64,000 nucleotides of DNA from Brooklawnia sp963780175 (GTDB lineage: Bacteria; Actinomycetota; Actinomycetes; Propionibacteriales; Propionibacteriaceae): positions 42,023 through 106,022 of the forward strand of contig CAWAAT010000008.1 of assembly GCA_963780175.1 (NCBI GenBank), in the 5' to 3' direction. Every line of letters starts with the position of its first letter. Position 1 is the first letter of the stretch. A program made the position numbers and the translations under genes. A model generated the notes under the pieces. It was not told the DNA's origin, searched no databases, and saw nothing but the letters and a program-made list of their open reading frames with translations. Positions 1 to 8,730 of this stretch are shown piece after piece.

Positions 1-2
1 AT

Positions 3-392
3 GCTCCTCGCAAGGGGTTTCGCACCGACCGGACGCCTGCCTACCTCGCCTGGCGGACGGCCTTCGCCCCGCTGCACTACCGCCTGCTGTTGGCTCACGA
101 TGACGACCCTGCCCAAGGCGGCATCGTCTTCCGACTGCGTCGCCGGGGGGACGCGGTCGAGGCCGCGGTCATCGAACAGCTCGTGCCCCACCGGCGAACC
201 GGCGCCCTGCTGGTCGCCCGGATGCTGCGGCAGACCGGTGCCGACTACGCCATCGGGTTACGCACCGGGCCGCACGCCGGTCTGCTGCCACTGCCCGGTC
301 AGGGCCCGCAGCTGACCACGCGTCCGCTTGCCGCCAGCCCGCCCGCACCGCGCGACTGGACGCTCACCCTGGCCGACGTCGAACTGTTCTGA
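3..392 (+). CDS. GNAT-like acetyltransferase, C-terminal part (partial)
   Basis: The frame is open from the left edge of the window to a TGA at 390-392, so only the last ~129 residues of a longer protein are present. The fragment holds a 'TPAYLAWR' stretch followed by an aromatic 'LHYRLL' and a 'GGIVFRLRRRG' strand. This order is typical of the second half of tandem GNAT-fold N-acetyltransferases, where a variable-substrate half follows the acetyl-CoA half. The acetyl-CoA loop itself would lie outside the window. Its stop is 8 bp from the stop of the convergent gene. The family call is by resemblance only; substrate unknown. Confidence 0.5.
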   Translation, partial: APRKGFRTDRTPAYLAWRTAFAPLHYRLLLAHDDDPAQGGIVFRLRRRGDAVEAAVIEQLVPHRRTGALLVARMLRQTGADYAIGLRTGPHAGLLPLPGQGPQLTTRPLAASPPAPRDWTLTLADVELF

Positions 393-400
393 GCTGCCCG

Positions 401-1428
401 TCAGGCCGGCTGCAACTCCGCGAGCAGCCCGCGATGGGCGCCGTAGGCGACACCGAAGGCGGTGACCTTACTGGCTGTCAGCGACGGGCTCAGCAGGATG
501 TGATCAATGGCGAACAGTGGCGGAATGCGGCGTCCTGCGGGGTAGGTGGGCTGCCAGCCCGCACCCGCCTGCTCAGCGGCGTCCCCCAGATCGTGCTCGG
601 CCATCAGTTGCCGCAAGGGCAGATGCTCGCGGGTCGCGTTGAAGTCCCCGACCACCAGCAGCGGTGTGGTGACGCCGGCTCTGAAGTCCTGCTGAGGGAC
701 GCGATCGCCGCATCCAGATCAGCGAAACCCCTGCAGCCAAGGCTCCAGGCCATTTGACGGTGTGGGCAGCGACACGGGAACAACGGTCACCGACATTGCT
801 GGCACGCCGGACGCCGCGGGCAGGTCGACGGTCAGGACCGGTTGCGCGGCGTACGCCGCTGACCTCACCGTCACCGACCCGGTGGCGAACACCACGGGAC
901 CGCAGGGGTCACTCCCGTCGGCCAGCGGTTGGTCCTTCGGCTGCGTCGAATACCGGGGCAGGGCCGTCAGCCAGGCCGTCGTCTGCAGGTAGTCCCAGCC
1001 CTGCTGGCTGAGGTCTTGCAGCACCACGATGTCAGGTCGGGCACTCTCGACCACGCCCACCAGATCGACCAGGGCCGGCTCATCGCAGCGCAGGTTCATG
1101 GTGAGCACTCCAGCGACTCGCCGGCAGGCGCCGCGGGCGCAAGCGGCCAGTACGGCCGGGCCCAGAACACCTGCACCACCAGGCAGGCCAAGGTGAGCAC
1201 CGCCACCGCCTTGATCAGACGCCTGGCCGCGAACGCGAAGAGCACCGTCGCCAGCGTCCAGGCCAGCACGCCATAGGGGATCAGCGGGACGCCCATAGCC
1301 GCATATGTGCTGGTCAGCTGAAGGTGCGGGAAGTGGTAGAGCACCATCAGCGCGGCACCGCCCAGCGTGCACAGCCATCCGATCGCCAGCAGCAGCCACC
1401 TCACGGAGTCCACCTCACTGCGGCCCAT
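401..1428 (-). CDS. Endonuclease/exonuclease/phosphatase-family membrane protein (frameshifted)
   Basis: The N-terminal ~110 residues (ATG at 1428) contain about three hydrophobic segments. The cytoplasmic or extracytoplasmic EEP domain follows, with 'LTMNLR' at its start, 'VVLQDL' (metal-binding Glu/Gln position), 'VVGDFNAT' (catalytic Asp-Asn) and 'IDHILLS' (Asp-His) near the end. That motif order is diagnostic of the EEP metal-dependent phosphoesterase fold with an N-terminal membrane anchor, a common actinobacterial architecture. The reading frame is broken near 1115 and twice, in compensating fashion, around 690-721. Restoring the frame gives one continuous protein of about 340 residues. 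Substrate unknown. The breaks may be sequencing errors, because all catalytic motifs survive. Confidence 0.72.
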
Positions 1429-1511
1429 CTCACTGTGCCCACTTCATTGCAGGCCCACCGCCGCCGTCCAGCGACAGTCGGGCAGCCGGCGCGCGGAGGG
1501 TCGGCATCGGA

Positions 1512-2456
1512 CTACCTCTGGTAGCCCGGCAGCGTCCGGAACCAGCCGATGGTGGCCCGCAACCCGTCGCGCAACGGCACCGCCGACACGTCGGGGAAGT
1601 GCGCCCGCAGCCGGGAGTTGTCGGCCTGCGAGTCGCGGACGTCCCCGGCCCGCGGGGCGACGTACTCGACCGCCGGGCGGAACCCGAGCAGGTCGCTCAT
1701 CTCGTCGATCAGCGAGTTCAGCGAGGTGCGGGTGCCGAACGCCAGGTTCACCGGGTCGAGGTCGGTGACCTTGCGGACGACCGCGTCGGTGATGACCCTG
1801 CTCAGCGTGCCGACGAAGGTGAAGTCGCGGGTCTGCTCACCGTCGCCGTGCACCTGCAGCGGCTGACCGCGCAGGGCCGCGTCCACGAACGCGGGGATGA
1901 CCGCGGCGTAGGCGTGCCCGGCGGGCTGCAGCGGCCCGTACACGTTGAAGAACCGGAACGCCAGCACCGGCAGGCCGTAGGTGTGACCGAACGCGATCGC
2001 GTACGACTCGGTGGCCTGCTTGCTCACCGCGTACGGCGAGATCGGCACGGTACGCATGGTCTCGCGCTTGGGCAGTTCGCGGTTCGCCCCGTACACCGAC
2101 GACGACGAGGCGACGATCACGTGGATGTTGCCGGCGCGGCGGGCGGCCTGCAGCACCTCGAGAGTGCCAGTGGCGTTGGCGTGGTGGGACGCGACCGGGT
2201 CGGCGACCGAACGGGGCACCGAGGGACGCGCCCCCAGATGAACGACCGCGTCAGCACCCTCGAAGGCGGCGTCGAGGGCGTCCGGGTCGAGGATTGTCGC
2301 CTCGACCAGTTCGATGCCGGTGCCGTCCAGGTTGGAGCGGAAGCCGGTGGACAGGTCGTCGAAGGCCAGCACCTTGTCGACCTTGGGATGCGCTTGCAGG
2401 GCCAGGCCCAGATTCGACCCGATGAAGCCGGCTCCTCCGGTGATGACGACCTTCAC
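1512..2456 (-). CDS. NAD-dependent epimerase/dehydratase (UDP-glucose 4-epimerase-like)
   Basis: This 314-residue extended short-chain dehydrogenase has a dinucleotide-binding GGAGFIG at residues 7-13, Asp after strand 2, a Ser triad region 'ASSSSVYG' near 117-123, and the catalytic Tyr142-xxx-Lys146. 'RFFNVYGP' follows, as in UDP-hexose 4-epimerases. It probably interconverts UDP-sugars for cell-surface polysaccharide. The GTG at 2456 was chosen because GGGAGC lies 8 nt upstream and the Rossmann strand starts at once; the frame stays open to 3356, but that extension is antisense to the next gene. It is transcribed away from the divergent phosphatase gene at 2577. Exact sugar specificity cannot be read from sequence. 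Confidence 0.85.
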   Translation of the reverse strand: MKVVITGGAGFIGSNLGLALQAHPKVDKVLAFDDLSTGFRSNLDGTGIELVEATILDPDALDAAFEGADAVVHLGARPSVPRSVADPVASHHANATGTLEVLQAARRAGNIHVIVASSSSVYGANRELPKRETMRTVPISPYAVSKQATESYAIAFGHTYGLPVLAFRFFNVYGPLQPAGHAYAAVIPAFVDAALRGQPLQVHGDGEQTRDFTFVGTLSRVITDAVVRKVTDLDPVNLAFGTRTSLNSLIDEMSDLLGFRPAVEYVAPRAGDVRDSQADNSRLRAHFPDVSAVPLRDGLRATIGWFRTLPGYQR

Positions 2457-2564
2457 TGTGCTGCTCCCTGTTGTGCCGACGCTTATGTTCGGCAAACTAG
2501 CACGCACCGGTGACAGGACGGTTTCGGTCGGCCCGCGCTCAGGCAGGGCACCCGGGCGGCCACC

Positions 2565-2570
2565 TAGGAT
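2565..2570 (+). promoter_or_regulatory. Leaderless-type -10 box (TAGGAT)
   Basis: TAGGAT ends 6 nt before the GTG of the phosphatase gene at 2577, the spacing expected when transcription begins at the start codon. An AGGAT overlap could alternatively serve as a weak ribosome site. Confidence 0.5.
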
Positions 2571-2576
2571 GAACAG

Positions 2577-3164
2577 GTGAGCACCGCTGACCAGACCCCA
2601 CCCGCCGCAGTTGTGCCGCAGCCGCTGCGCGTCCTGTTCGTGTGCACCGCCAACATCGCACGCTCGCCCTACGCCGAACACCGGGCAGCCCAACTGCTCG
2701 CCGATTATCCGATGATTCACCTTGCCAGCGCGGGAATTCCGGGCTATCCCGGGCGTCCGATGGATACCGGCATGGCCACGATCCTGCATGAACACGGCGG
2801 CTCGGCCGACGGGCACGTCAGCCAGACCCTCAGCAGCGACCTGGTCGCTGAGGCGGATGTGGTGCTCACCTTCCAGTTCGCCCAGCACATGCGGGTGCTC
2901 GACGAGTGGCCGCAGTTCGCCCGCCGGGTGATGGGGCTCAATCAGTTCGCCGACGCCGTCTCTCGGCTGTACTGGCCGGCGACAGGGGTTGAGCTGGTCG
3001 CTCAGGCGCACGCCGCGGCCCGCCCCGACTCCATGACCTGGGACATCTCCGACCCCTACAAACGCGGCATGGCCCGCGCCCGGGCGTGCGCCGCCGAGAT
3101 CGAGGCGGCTCTCGCGCGCATCGTGCCCGCGGTGACAGGCCAACGTCCCGGCGCCGCGGACTGA
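2577..3164 (+). CDS. Low-molecular-weight protein-tyrosine phosphatase family protein
   Basis: The 195-residue protein has the P-loop C23-TANIA-R29-S30 (CX5R-S) that forms the phosphocysteine intermediate and an Asp159-Pro160 pair in 'DISDPYKRG' acting as general acid. It is longer than typical 150-residue members, with an extra ~15-residue N-terminal tail. Members of this family in actinomycetes dephosphorylate tyrosine on cell-wall and exopolysaccharide proteins, and the divergent epimerase gene fits a surface-polysaccharide context. The partner kinase is not in view, so the target is unknown. The start is a GTG with an AGGA sequence and a TAGGAT box just upstream. Confidence 0.85.
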   Translation: MSTADQTPPAAVVPQPLRVLFVCTANIARSPYAEHRAAQLLADYPMIHLASAGIPGYPGRPMDTGMATILHEHGGSADGHVSQTLSSDLVAEADVVLTFQFAQHMRVLDEWPQFARRVMGLNQFADAVSRLYWPATGVELVAQAHAAARPDSMTWDISDPYKRGMARARACAAEIEAALARIVPAVTGQRPGAAD

Positions 3165-3261
3165 ACACCAGCGGTCGCCCCGGGCCAAGCAGTCGCCGTC
3201 AGGGTCGACAGTTTTCACTCGCGGCACAGCAGACCAGTCATCGGGCCCGACAATTGACCAC

Positions 3262-4545
3262 ATGACTGATTCGCATGTGGTGATCATCGGCGGCGGATTC
3301 GCGGGGCTGCACGCCGCACGCGCACTGACCAGCGCTGGCCACGAGGTGACCATCATCGACCGGCACGCCTACACGACCTTTCAGCCGCTGCTCTACCAGG
3401 TCGCCACCGGGGCATTGAACCCCGGCGACGTCACCTACTCGCTACGCCGGTGGGCCAGCAACGACCGCAGCCACCTTGCCAACTTTCGTCGGGCGACCGT
3501 CACCGGCATCGACGTCGACGCCAAGCAGGTGATCGTCAGCCGCGGCGCCCCCGTGCCCTACGACACGCTGATCGTCTGCCCCGGCGTCGGCCCGAACTAC
3601 TTCGGTGTGCCGGGGGCGGCCGAGCACACCAAGCTCATCTACACCCGCGCTCAGGCGCTCGAGGTGCGCGACATCATCTTCTCGGGCCTCGAGTTGATGG
3701 CCGCCGACGCCGACCCCAACAAGAGGTTCTGCGCGGTCGTGGTGGGCGGAGGACCCACCGGGGTCGAGATGGCCGGTTCGCTGGCCGAGATGAAGACCCA
3801 GGCGCTACCGGTGCTGTACCCCGAGGTGGGCGTCGACAACTTCCATGTGGTGCTGGTCGAGATGACCGACCGGCTGCTCGGGCCGTTCGACCGACGCCTG
3901 CAGCGCTACACCCGACGCGAACTCCAGCGTCTTGGCGTGGACGTGCGGCTCGCCACCGCGGTGCAGGAGGTGGCACCCGATCATGTCGACTTCGCCGACG
4001 GCTCGAGGCTCGACTGCGACGTGGTCATCTGGGCCTCCGGGGTGGGCGCCCACCCGATGGTCGCCGACTGGGGCCTGCCGCAGGGCCGCGGCGGACGCGT
4101 CCTGATCGGCAAAGACCTGCGGGTCCTGGGCCACACCGACGTCTACGCCATCGGGGACGCGGCACTGTGCCCCGACGATCCGCAACCGCAACTCGCCCAG
4201 CCGGCCATCCAGATGGGCGAGCTCGCGGCGCGCAACATCATCGCGCAGGTCGCCGGTCAACCGCTGACCGAGTTCAGCTACTACGACAAGGGCACGATGG
4301 CCACCATCGGACGCAACGCGGCGGTCGTCCAACTGCCGCAGGGACCGAAGTTCACCGGGTTCGTCGCCTGGTTGATGTGGGTGGTCGTGCACCTGGCCAC
4401 CCTGTTGGGCGGGCGCAACCGGGTGTCGGCGATGATGAACATCGCCGTCCGCTACTTCACCTGGCCCAAGTCTGCGGCCAACATCGTCGGCGACTTCCTG
4501 GAGTCGCCCGGGCGCCTGCAGCGGTCCACGGACGACGAGGATTGA
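3262..4545 (+). CDS. ndh: Type II NADH:quinone oxidoreductase (NDH-2)
   Basis: This 427-residue two-dinucleotide-binding flavoprotein has an FAD-binding GGGFAG near residues 9-14, a second GxGxxG (GGGPTG) near residue 157 for NADH, and 'YAIGDAA' in the C-terminal FAD contact. 'FQPLLYQVATG' early in the protein is a hallmark of bacterial NDH-2. The amphipathic C-terminal stretch around residues 370-405 would dock it on the inner face of the membrane. It passes electrons from NADH to menaquinone without pumping protons; menB in this window supports a menaquinone-based chain. An acetyltransferase gene follows after 7 bp, probably co-transcribed. Confidence 0.93.
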   Translation: MTDSHVVIIGGGFAGLHAARALTSAGHEVTIIDRHAYTTFQPLLYQVATGALNPGDVTYSLRRWASNDRSHLANFRRATVTGIDVDAKQVIVSRGAPVPYDTLIVCPGVGPNYFGVPGAAEHTKLIYTRAQALEVRDIIFSGLELMAADADPNKRFCAVVVGGGPTGVEMAGSLAEMKTQALPVLYPEVGVDNFHVVLVEMTDRLLGPFDRRLQRYTRRELQRLGVDVRLATAVQEVAPDHVDFADGSRLDCDVVIWASGVGAHPMVADWGLPQGRGGRVLIGKDLRVLGHTDVYAIGDAALCPDDPQPQLAQPAIQMGELAARNIIAQVAGQPLTEFSYYDKGTMATIGRNAAVVQLPQGPKFTGFVAWLMWVVVHLATLLGGRNRVSAMMNIAVRYFTWPKSAANIVGDFLESPGRLQRSTDDED

Positions 4546-4552
4546 GCCAGAG

Positions 4553-5131
4553 GTGTTCGGGCAGGTCGTCGTGGGCGGTTCGCAGGGGCAGCCCGGGCTG
4601 GACGCGGACGCGTTCGCGGGTCTGCTGCCCGGCTCGCGGGCGTCCCTGTTCGGTGCCGACGACCTGGGTGAACTGGTCGTGCTGCAACGCTGCTGCTGGG
4701 TGCCGCAGGCCCTGATCAACCAGACCCTCGACGTGCCCGCCCTCACCGAGAGCCACGACGAGGTGCTGGCCTGGACGCGCACCTGGACCACGATCGTCGT
4801 CCGGACCGCCGACGGCCGCTTGGTGGCGGCTGGGCGTGGCCGCCTCGAGAACCAGACCGACCAGGGCGCCGACTGGCAGCTGGGACGCCTGATGGTCGCC
4901 CCCGATCTGGCCGGACGCGGCATCGGCAGCGTCTTCATCGGGGTGCTCGAGGCACTGGCCCCGGCCCAGGTGAACCGGTACGTGCTGTTCACCGGCGGAC
5001 GCAGCACCGCCAACATCGCGTTCTACCAGCGCGCCGGGTACCGGCTGGCCCCGCCACCGGAACCGTTCCCGCCCGGGCACATCGCCGGTGCGGTCATGCT
5101 GACCAAACCCCGCTTCAGTCCGGACGCGTGA
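4553..5131 (+). CDS. GNAT family N-acetyltransferase
   Basis: The 192-residue product has a single GNAT domain. The acetyl-CoA pyrophosphate loop is in 'VAPDLAGRGIGSVFI' (the Q/RxxGxG/A motif, near residues 120-134), preceded by a 'WQLGRLMV' strand and followed by 'NIAFYQRAGYRL', the typical motif B ending. It would transfer acetyl from acetyl-CoA to a small molecule or an N-terminus; no substrate can be inferred. It starts with a GTG 7 bp after ndh. Its last 17 bp overlap the convergent ATPase gene, so the two messages share complementary 3' ends. Confidence 0.85.
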   Translation: MFGQVVVGGSQGQPGLDADAFAGLLPGSRASLFGADDLGELVVLQRCCWVPQALINQTLDVPALTESHDEVLAWTRTWTTIVVRTADGRLVAAGRGRLENQTDQGADWQLGRLMVAPDLAGRGIGSVFIGVLEALAPAQVNRYVLFTGGRSTANIAFYQRAGYRLAPPPEPFPPGHIAGAVMLTKPRFSPDA

Positions 5132-5903
5132 GCCGGCGCAGGTAAGCCTGCGGGTCGGCCAGGAAGAACCTCTCCCCGATCACCAGGTCAAGGTCGGCCC
5201 AGTCACGCTCGGCGAACCCGTCGGCGTCCAGTTGCAGGATTCTCGCCCCGGGCAGGGCGGCCAACACGGGGGAGTGTGTCGCAATGAGAAGCTGCACGCC
5301 CTCGGCGGCCCCGAGTTCGGCCAGCGTCGCCAGCACCCGCAGGCTTGAACTGAACGACAGCGCAGACTCGACCTCGTCGAACACGTACAGTCCCGGACGC
5401 GGACCCTGCGTCCCGAAGCACCGGGTCTCGATCAGGTCGAGGAAGGCCTCTCCGTGACTTCGCTCATGCAGACGCGGGCCCACGCCGACACCCTCGAGAT
5501 AGCTGAACAGGCCGTGCATGGTCTCGGCTCGAATGAAGTAGCCGCCCCGTGAGGCGGTCGCGCCCTTGGTGAGTTGCAGGTGCTGGGCCAGGGGTGATTC
5601 GGTGCGCCGGGTGGTGTGCATCGCCCCTGTCGAGCCGCCCTCGGGGTTGAGGCCGTACGCCTCGGCGATCGCCTCGACGATGGTGGACTTGCCGGAGCCG
5701 TTGTCGCCGACCAGCACGGTGGCCGGGCCGAGGTCGAGGCCCTGGGTCAGCAGTTGGCGCACGGCCGGGATGATGAAAGGCCAATCGGAGTTGTCGCGCG
5801 GCTCGTCATTAGCCTCGACACGCCTGACCGGACGCGTCAGCTCACGGGCCAGTCTGCTTCGTGGCGCCGGCCTACTTCGGGACGCCGGCCTGCTTGGAGA
5901 CAT
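5115..5903 (-). CDS. AAA family ATPase (ABC/SMC-type, DUF2813/AAA_15-like)
   Basis: The 262-residue protein has Walker A GDNGSGKS at residues 66-73, Walker B 'LYVFDEVE' at 172-178 and a switch histidine in 'IATHSP' (H210). This is the SMC/ABC-like arrangement of stand-alone overcoming-lysogenization/AAA_15 ATPases; between the Walkers is only ~100 residues and no coiled coil. Basic, Pro/Ser-rich residues 1-35 precede the domain and may include an over-extended start. The family is often linked to nucleic-acid or defence functions, but no partner nuclease or toxin gene is adjacent here. It probably acts as a housekeeping orphan; function unknown. Confidence 0.8.
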   Translation of the reverse strand: MSPSRPASRSRPAPRSRLARELTRPVRRVEANDEPRDNSDWPFIIPAVRQLLTQGLDLGPATVLVGDNGSGKSTIVEAIAEAYGLNPEGGSTGAMHTTRRTESPLAQHLQLTKGATASRGGYFIRAETMHGLFSYLEGVGVGPRLHERSHGEAFLDLIETRCFGTQGPRPGLYVFDEVESALSFSSSLRVLATLAELGAAEGVQLLIATHSPVLAALPGARILQLDADGFAERDWADLDLVIGERFFLADPQAYLRRLTRPD

Positions 5904-5939
5904 GTGCCCATCATGACCGAGGCGTCCGACAAGGCCAGC

Positions 5940-6317
5940 TCACCACAAGGTGGCGACCGAGCGGGTGACCAGCCATTTGCCGTTCGACTTGAGGAAATGC
6001 TGGCGCAGGTGCAGCCGCCACTTCTTTCGCTCACCGTAGAGGGTGGCGTCGCAGATCGTGCGGCTCTCGAGGGTGGCGCGGGAGCCGTCCACCTCGGCCT
6101 TGGTCTCAACCTCCTCGAAGGAGTGGTAGGCCATCTCGCCGCTGCTCAACCGGTCGAGCCACTGTCGCTTGGTGATGGTCTTGCCGTCGAGGTGGGTGCG
6201 GGTGTAGCCCTCGCTCATGAGCTCGCCCAGGGCCTCGTACTCACCATCGATCAGCGCCTTCAGCTGCGCCTTGAAGTTGGCGATCACCTGGGCCTCGGCC
6301 GACACGGGAGTGGTCAT
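5940..6317 (-). CDS. SnoaL/NTF2-like fold protein (nuclear transport factor 2 family)
   Basis: This is a small single-domain protein of 125 residues. It begins with helices containing 'FKAQLKALIDGEYEALGELMSE' type composition (read in two parts), followed by 'HLDGKTITKRQWLDRL' and a C-terminal beta sheet ending 'KSNGKWLVTRSVATLW'. This is the order of DUF4440/SnoaL-like cone-shaped folds that bind small ligands or act as minor isomerases. Of two nearby ATGs (6332 and 6317), 6317 has AGGA at a good distance. No partner gene suggests a substrate. A 257-bp upstream gap separates it from the histidine kinase gene. Confidence 0.72.
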   Translation of the reverse strand: MTTPVSAEAQVIANFKAQLKALIDGEYEALGELMSEGYTRTHLDGKTITKRQWLDRLSSGEMAYHSFEEVETKAEVDGSRATLESRTICDATLYGERKKWRLHLRQHFLKSNGKWLVTRSVATLW

Positions 6318-6476
6318 CGTTCCTGCCTTCATCTGACGACACCGGGGATGCAGTGCGCCGTCGCACTAGCCCCACCATACGACCGCTGCGGCCGGGACGC
6401 GTCCCAGTTTGTGAGTCTGGTTAGGCACCTTCCGTCTCCCCGCTTCAGAACAGCGGTGTAACTACACGGTTGTGGT

Positions 6477-6509
6477 TTATCCCCAGCGTGTGCACAGATC
6501 TGTGGACAA
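6477..6509. other. Cluster of DnaA-box-like sequences
   Basis: TTATCCCCA at 6477-6485 and TGTGGACAA at 6501-6509 (the reverse strand reads TTGTCCACA, the high-GC actinobacterial DnaA-box form) face each other in the gap between the NTF2-like gene and the kinase gene. A GTGTA-AC-TACAC palindrome sits just before at 6456-6467. No dnaA, dnaN or AT-rich unwinding region is present, so this is not presented as oriC. Confidence 0.35.
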
Positions 6510-6574
6510 CTGTGTTGAAACGGTGCAAAGGTAAGCTGAGCGCGGGTGACGAGCCGCCGCAGCGTCGTCCAACC

Positions 6575-8005
6575 TCACAGCAACGGGTCGAAGGCATCCT
6601 CATCGAGCAGTTCGGGGGGCGCCGCAGGCAGCCGGACGATGAACTTCGCCCCCGCGCCAGGTTCATTGGACGCCTCCACCGTGCCGCCGTGGGCGTTGAT
6701 GGTGTGCGCCACGATCGACAGGCCCAAACCGGTGCCCGGAGTGTTGCGCGCCTTGTTCGATCGGTAGAAGCGGTCGAAGATCTTGGGCAGGTCCTCCTCG
6801 GCGATGCCGGGGCCCTCGTCCCAGATGCTCAGCTCGTCACCGGCCAGCCGGACGTGCACCGTGCTCGCAGGCGGGGCGAACTTGACGGCGTTGTCGAGCA
6901 GGTTGGTCACCGCCCGCTCCAGGGTGTCGGGTTCACCCACGATGAACAGCGGCTCCAGCGAGACGTCGAACTCGAGATTCGGCCCGCGCCGCTTGGCCCG
7001 CTCGACCGCCGATGCCACCACGTCGGCCAGATCAAGGGGTTCGGGGCTCGGTGACACCTCGTCGTCGCGACTCAGCTGCACGAGATCGCCGACCAGGGAC
7101 GCGAACTCGCCCAGTTGGGCGGCCACGTCCGCCAGGATCTCGGCTCTCGCCCCCTCTGGCAGCATGCCCGCCTTCTCGTCGGCCACCAGCAGTTCCACAT
7201 TGGTGCGCATCGACGTCAAGGGGGTACGCAGCTCGTGGCCGGCGTCCGCGATCAGACGTTTCTGGCGGTCGCGCGAACTGGCCAGGGTGTGGATCATCGT
7301 GTCGAAGCTGCGCGACAACTCGCCGAGCTCGTCGTCGGTATACGACCCGATCGGGGCGAGCTCGTTGGTCTCCGAGACCCGGGTGACGGCCGCCGACAGC
7401 TCCTTCAGCGGACGCATCAGCTGGCGTCCGGAGTAGAAGCCCATCCAGCCGGCCAGCACGATGAAAACCATGCCGGTCAGGGTGATGCGGGTGCCGATGG
7501 TGTTCAGCGTCGCGATCACCCCACCCAGCGGCCGCGCCAGCACGATCGCGTAGCGTCCCGATTCTGTGGTCAACGGCACCGCCACCACGCGGTAGGGCGA
7601 GCCGTCGTTGCCGGTCGTCGCCCGGGTGGACGCGCCCTGCTGGGTGCGGGCGATGGCAATCTCATCGACTCCCGGGTTGAGGCTCGCGCGCATGCCCGTC
7701 ACCCGCCAGACCATTCCGTCGGCCCGCACCAGCATCAGGCTGACGTTGGCCGACTGCAGGGCGGACGCGTTCAGCCCGCCCAGCCCCTCGACGTCGTTGC
7801 TGATCGGGCCCGCCGCATAGCTGGCGACCTCGACGAGTTCTTGATCGAGCTGGTCGAACATCGACTGGCGCACCGTCAGATAGGTGGCAATGCCGATGAA
7901 CGCAACCGCCAGGGCGACCCCCAACGCCGTGATGCGCGCGAGACGTCCCTGCAACGACATTCCGCGCTCCGTGCGTCGCCGCAACAGCTCGCGAACCCCG
8001 ATCAC
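6575..8005 (-). CDS. HAMP-domain sensor histidine kinase (MprB-like)
   Basis: The 476-residue kinase has TM1 at about 26-44, a periplasmic-side sensor loop to ~170, TM2 at about 171-191, HAMP to ~245, HisKA with the phosphorylated His257 in 'DAGHELRTPL', and a HATPase_c domain containing the N box 'LLDNAVKFAP', G1 'DEGPGI' and the 'TGLGLSIV' G2 loop. It pairs with the response regulator upstream, with which it overlaps by 4 bp. The layout matches the MprB class of envelope-stress kinases of actinobacteria. The signal is unknown. Confidence 0.92.
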   Translation of the reverse strand: MIGVRELLRRRTERGMSLQGRLARITALGVALAVAFIGIATYLTVRQSMFDQLDQELVEVASYAAGPISNDVEGLGGLNASALQSANVSLMLVRADGMVWRVTGMRASLNPGVDEIAIARTQQGASTRATTGNDGSPYRVVAVPLTTESGRYAIVLARPLGGVIATLNTIGTRITLTGMVFIVLAGWMGFYSGRQLMRPLKELSAAVTRVSETNELAPIGSYTDDELGELSRSFDTMIHTLASSRDRQKRLIADAGHELRTPLTSMRTNVELLVADEKAGMLPEGARAEILADVAAQLGEFASLVGDLVQLSRDDEVSPSPEPLDLADVVASAVERAKRRGPNLEFDVSLEPLFIVGEPDTLERAVTNLLDNAVKFAPPASTVHVRLAGDELSIWDEGPGIAEEDLPKIFDRFYRSNKARNTPGTGLGLSIVAHTINAHGGTVEASNEPGAGAKFIVRLPAAPPELLDEDAFDPLL

Positions 8006-8691
8006 GGGGCAGTTTCACGCAGGACGTAGCCGACGTTGCGGATCGTGTGGATCAGCCTCGGCTCGCCCTCCTGCTCGGTCTTGCGGCGCAGGTAGCCGAT
8101 GTAGACGTCCAGCGAGTTCGCGGTCGTGGTGAAGTCGAAGCCCCACACCTCGTTGAGCAGCCAACTGCGCTCCAGCACGTGCCTCGGGTGCTCCATGAAC
8201 GTCTGCAGCAGCGCGAACTCGGTGCGGGTCAGACTGATGCGGCGTCCCTTGCGGCTGACCTCGCGGGTCGACAGGTCCATCGTCAGGTCGTCGAACACCA
8301 AGGTCTCGGCCGTGGCGTCCTGCTCGGGACGGGAGCGCCGGGTCAACGCCCGGATGCGGGCGGTCAGTTCCTCCAGCGAGAACGGCTTGACCATGTAGTC
8401 GTCGGCGCCGGCGTCCAGACCGTCGACCCGGTCGCCCACGGCGTCCCGGGCGGTCAGGATGAGGATCGGCACGTCGTTGCCCGACTGGCGCAACATCCGG
8501 GTGGTCTCCAGCCCGTCAAGGCGCGGCATCATCACGTCCATCACCACGGCGTCGGGACGCAGGGACGACAACTTGGCCAGCGCCTCGAGCCCATCCGCTG
8601 CGGTCGAGACCTCGTAGCCGCTGCCGTACTGCAGTGACCGGGCCAGCGAATCGCGGACCGCCTGGTCGTCGTCAACCACGAGGATGTGCAT
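8002..8691 (-). CDS. OmpR/PhoB-family response regulator (MprA-like)
   Basis: The 229-residue protein has a receiver domain with the acidic pocket D7-D9, phosphoacceptor Asp52 in 'VVMDVMMP', Thr in 'ILTARD' and Lys in 'MVKPFS', then a winged-helix Trans_reg_C domain ending 'TIRNVGYVLRE'. It is the cognate regulator of the kinase overlapping its 3' end. A CAGGCT hexamer 6 nt upstream of the ATG suggests leaderless expression. Target genes cannot be read from this window. Confidence 0.92.
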   Translation of the reverse strand: MHILVVDDDQAVRDSLARSLQYGSGYEVSTAADGLEALAKLSSLRPDAVVMDVMMPRLDGLETTRMLRQSGNDVPILILTARDAVGDRVDGLDAGADDYMVKPFSLEELTARIRALTRRSRPEQDATAETLVFDDLTMDLSTREVSRKGRRISLTRTEFALLQTFMEHPRHVLERSWLLNEVWGFDFTTTANSLDVYIGYLRRKTEQEGEPRLIHTIRNVGYVLRETAP

Positions 8692-8730
8692 GCCCCTAGC
8701 CTGCCATATCCGCTCCGACGAGGGTTCGCC

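Noticed and set aside
1305..2513. 402-residue + strand frame opposite the epimerase gene
   Set aside because: It is antisense to a well-conserved dehydrogenase, is rich in Arg, Gly and Val as expected of a G/C-biased shadow, and has no family resemblance.
2457..3356. 300-codon upstream extension of the epimerase frame
   Set aside because: It is antisense to the phosphatase gene at 2577; the Rossmann motif starts at the GTG at 2456 with a good ribosome site.
5115..5903. Defence-system ATPase (e.g. OLD or Septu-like)
   Set aside because: No nuclease, toxin or reverse transcriptase gene is nearby and the protein is a short stand-alone ATPase.
6477..6509. Chromosomal origin of replication
   Set aside because: Two box-like 9-mers are too few, and dnaA, dnaN, rpmH and an AT-rich region are all absent.
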